From Treponema sp. (GTDB lineage Bacteria; Spirochaetota; Spirochaetia; Treponematales; Breznakiellaceae), in NCBI GenBank assembly GCA_031258505.1, contig JAIRMT010000094.1, positions 1-14,153 on the forward strand: a stretch of 14,153 nt of DNA, read 5' to 3'. Each line of letters starts with the position of its first letter. The first letter of the stretch is position 1. The translations under genes and the position numbers were made by a program. Below are positions 13,391-14,153 of the stretch, piece by piece. The notes beneath the pieces are model-generated. The model saw nothing but the letters and a program-made list of their open reading frames with translations. It made no database searches and had not been told where the DNA came from.

Positions 13391-13425
13391 AAGAACAAAG
13401 AACCTGCTGCAAAAGGTAAGAATGT

Positions 13426-13511
13426 GTCCGCGAATGGACGCGAATAGGCGCGCATATTTCATTTCTCTAAAGAACATTCGCGTTCATTCGGGTCATTCGC
13501 GGACTTTTTTC
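13426..13511. terminator. Imperfect long inverted repeat with T-run, between convergent genes
   Basis: GTCCGCGAATGGACGCGAAT (13426-13445) pairs with ATTCGCGTTCATTCG plus CATTCGCGGAC (13476-13504), with 9 extra bases on the right side and one mismatch. T(6)CTTT follows at 13505-13514. It would terminate the unknown-protein transcript. The ATTCGCG-type words look like those of dispersed intergenic repeats, so it may also be a repeat element. Confidence 0.65.
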
Positions 13512-13524
13512 TTTCCGGCGCTAA

Positions 13525-13842
13525 TCAACATAGTTCGTCAATGACTGACTGTATCCCTTGAGAAACGCGTTCAATGAGCGCGGTCTTAATCTGCCGCTTG
13601 CGCTCAATGTTCATAACAACAGCGGCAGTCTCAAGCTCATCGTAAAACAGTTGATAAGGCGCAATACTAAGCGCGGAGGCGATCTTTTCGATATAAGCAA
13701 AGGAGGGACAACGGCGTCCAGTTTCGAGTTGTCCAATATAGCGCGGATCAGTATCACAGAGTTCAGCGAGTTTCTCCTGAGTGAGCGCGGCTTGTTTTCG
13801 ATACTTCCTCAAGTTCACTGTGAAGACATCTTGAAGCGTCAT
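13525..13842 (-). CDS. XRE-family helix-turn-helix transcriptional regulator, copy 1
   Basis: A 105-residue DNA-binding protein of the Cro/C1 (XRE) type. The helix-turn-helix domain spans about residues 7-66: LRKYRKQAALTQEKLAELCDTDPRYIGQLETGRRCPSFAYIEKIASALSIAPYQLF, with the recognition region around DTDPRYIGQLETG. The tail (about 70-105, ERKRQIKTALIERVSQGIQSVIDEL) is helical and may mediate dimer formation. ATG 13842 has AGAAGGGG about 4 bases upstream. A near-copy starts 420 bases further along, giving a tandem pair. Its targets are unknown; the dyad array upstream of the neighbouring gene at 12737 is an obvious candidate, on proximity alone. Confidence 0.92.
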   Translation of the reverse strand: MTLQDVFTVNLRKYRKQAALTQEKLAELCDTDPRYIGQLETGRRCPSFAYIEKIASALSIAPYQLFYDELETAAVVMNIERKRQIKTALIERVSQGIQSVIDELC

Positions 13843-13944
13843 ATAACCCCTTCTAGCAGTGTCTGAATACGGCGGCGAAGCGTAAACAGACCTGCTCCCA
13901 ATAAGATGTTGTGTAGCAATACCACAAAATTTTTATATAGATAA

Positions 13945-14153
13945 TCAACATAGCTCGTCAATGACCGACTGTATCCCCTGAGAGACGCTCTCAATGATAG
14001 CGGTCTTAATCTGCCGCTTGCGATCAATGTTCGCAACAACAGCGGCAGTCTCAAGCTCATCGTAAAACAGTTGATAAGGCGCAATACTAAGCGCGGAGGC
14101 GATTCTTTCTATGTACGGGAGAGATGGGCATCTGCGCCCGGTCTCGATCTGCC
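13945..14153 (-). CDS. XRE-family regulator, copy 2 (N-terminus beyond the window)
   Basis: Incomplete: the window edge cuts the gene, leaving the last 68 codons and the stop. The visible part reads QIETGRRCPSLPYIERIASALSIAPYQLFYDELETAAVV and ends QSVIDELC, closely matching copy 1. DNA identity with copy 1 is complete over about 60 bases (14041-14100 against 13621-13680) and lower on both sides, indicating a recent tandem duplication or local gene conversion. It lies upstream of copy 1 on the same strand, 102 bases away. Whether this copy is intact cannot be judged from here. Confidence 0.88.
   Translation of the reverse strand, partial: QIETGRRCPSLPYIERIASALSIAPYQLFYDELETAAVVANIDRKRQIKTAIIESVSQGIQSVIDELC

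Overview
The window looks like chromosomal DNA of a host-associated spirochaete, probably a gut Treponema. Nothing in it fixes the species. The inference rests on gene content and style: a Hrb-type flavin reductase-rubredoxin as found in anaerobes, a MarC protein, a Uma2 protein and a short HrpA-like helicase. There is also moderately GC-rich coding DNA and long intergenic tracts full of short, degenerate tandem repeats. No tRNA, rRNA, CRISPR array, transposase or phage gene was recognised.

Layout. 1-666 is non-coding and dominated by a 21-bp tandem repeat. 667-3549 is a compact iron-chelate ABC importer operon on the + strand (two YclN/YclO-like permeases and a YclP-like ATPase, all overlapping). 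Its periplasmic binding protein lies convergently at 3693-4745 on the - strand. Both transcription units carry a promoter followed directly by the same dyad (TAGTTAG...ATAT...AAC), which suggests control by one repressor, probably metal-responsive. 4746-5665 is an intergenic tract with 23-bp tandem repeats, GT-rich repeats and inverted repeats, bordered by copies of a dispersed GGATAAACGCATAG motif. 5666-8850 holds a coiled-coil protein of unknown function and a DEAH-box HrpA-like helicase.

8907-10547 on the - strand is a likely operon: a small unknown protein, an archaeal-type 8-oxoguanine DNA glycosylase/lyase (Ogg2 type) and a flavin reductase-rubredoxin fusion (Hrb). Together these suggest a link between oxidative or nitrosative stress and DNA repair. 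10548-10905 is another repeat-containing divergent spacer. It is followed by a Uma2-family protein (+) and a convergent MarC-family membrane protein (-). 12529-12736 holds a near-consensus promoter and a tandem array of about 42-bp dyad-containing repeats in the leader of a 217-residue protein of unknown function. The right end carries two tandemly duplicated XRE-type regulators on the - strand; the second runs off the window.

The most interesting points are a strong Shine-Dalgarno sequence aimed at a non-standard AUA/AUC start in the first permease, the shared operator-like dyads, the 42-bp repeat array upstream of the unknown protein, the dispersed motif that borders every larger repeat block, and three genes whose -10-like boxes lie only 7-9 bases before the start codon.
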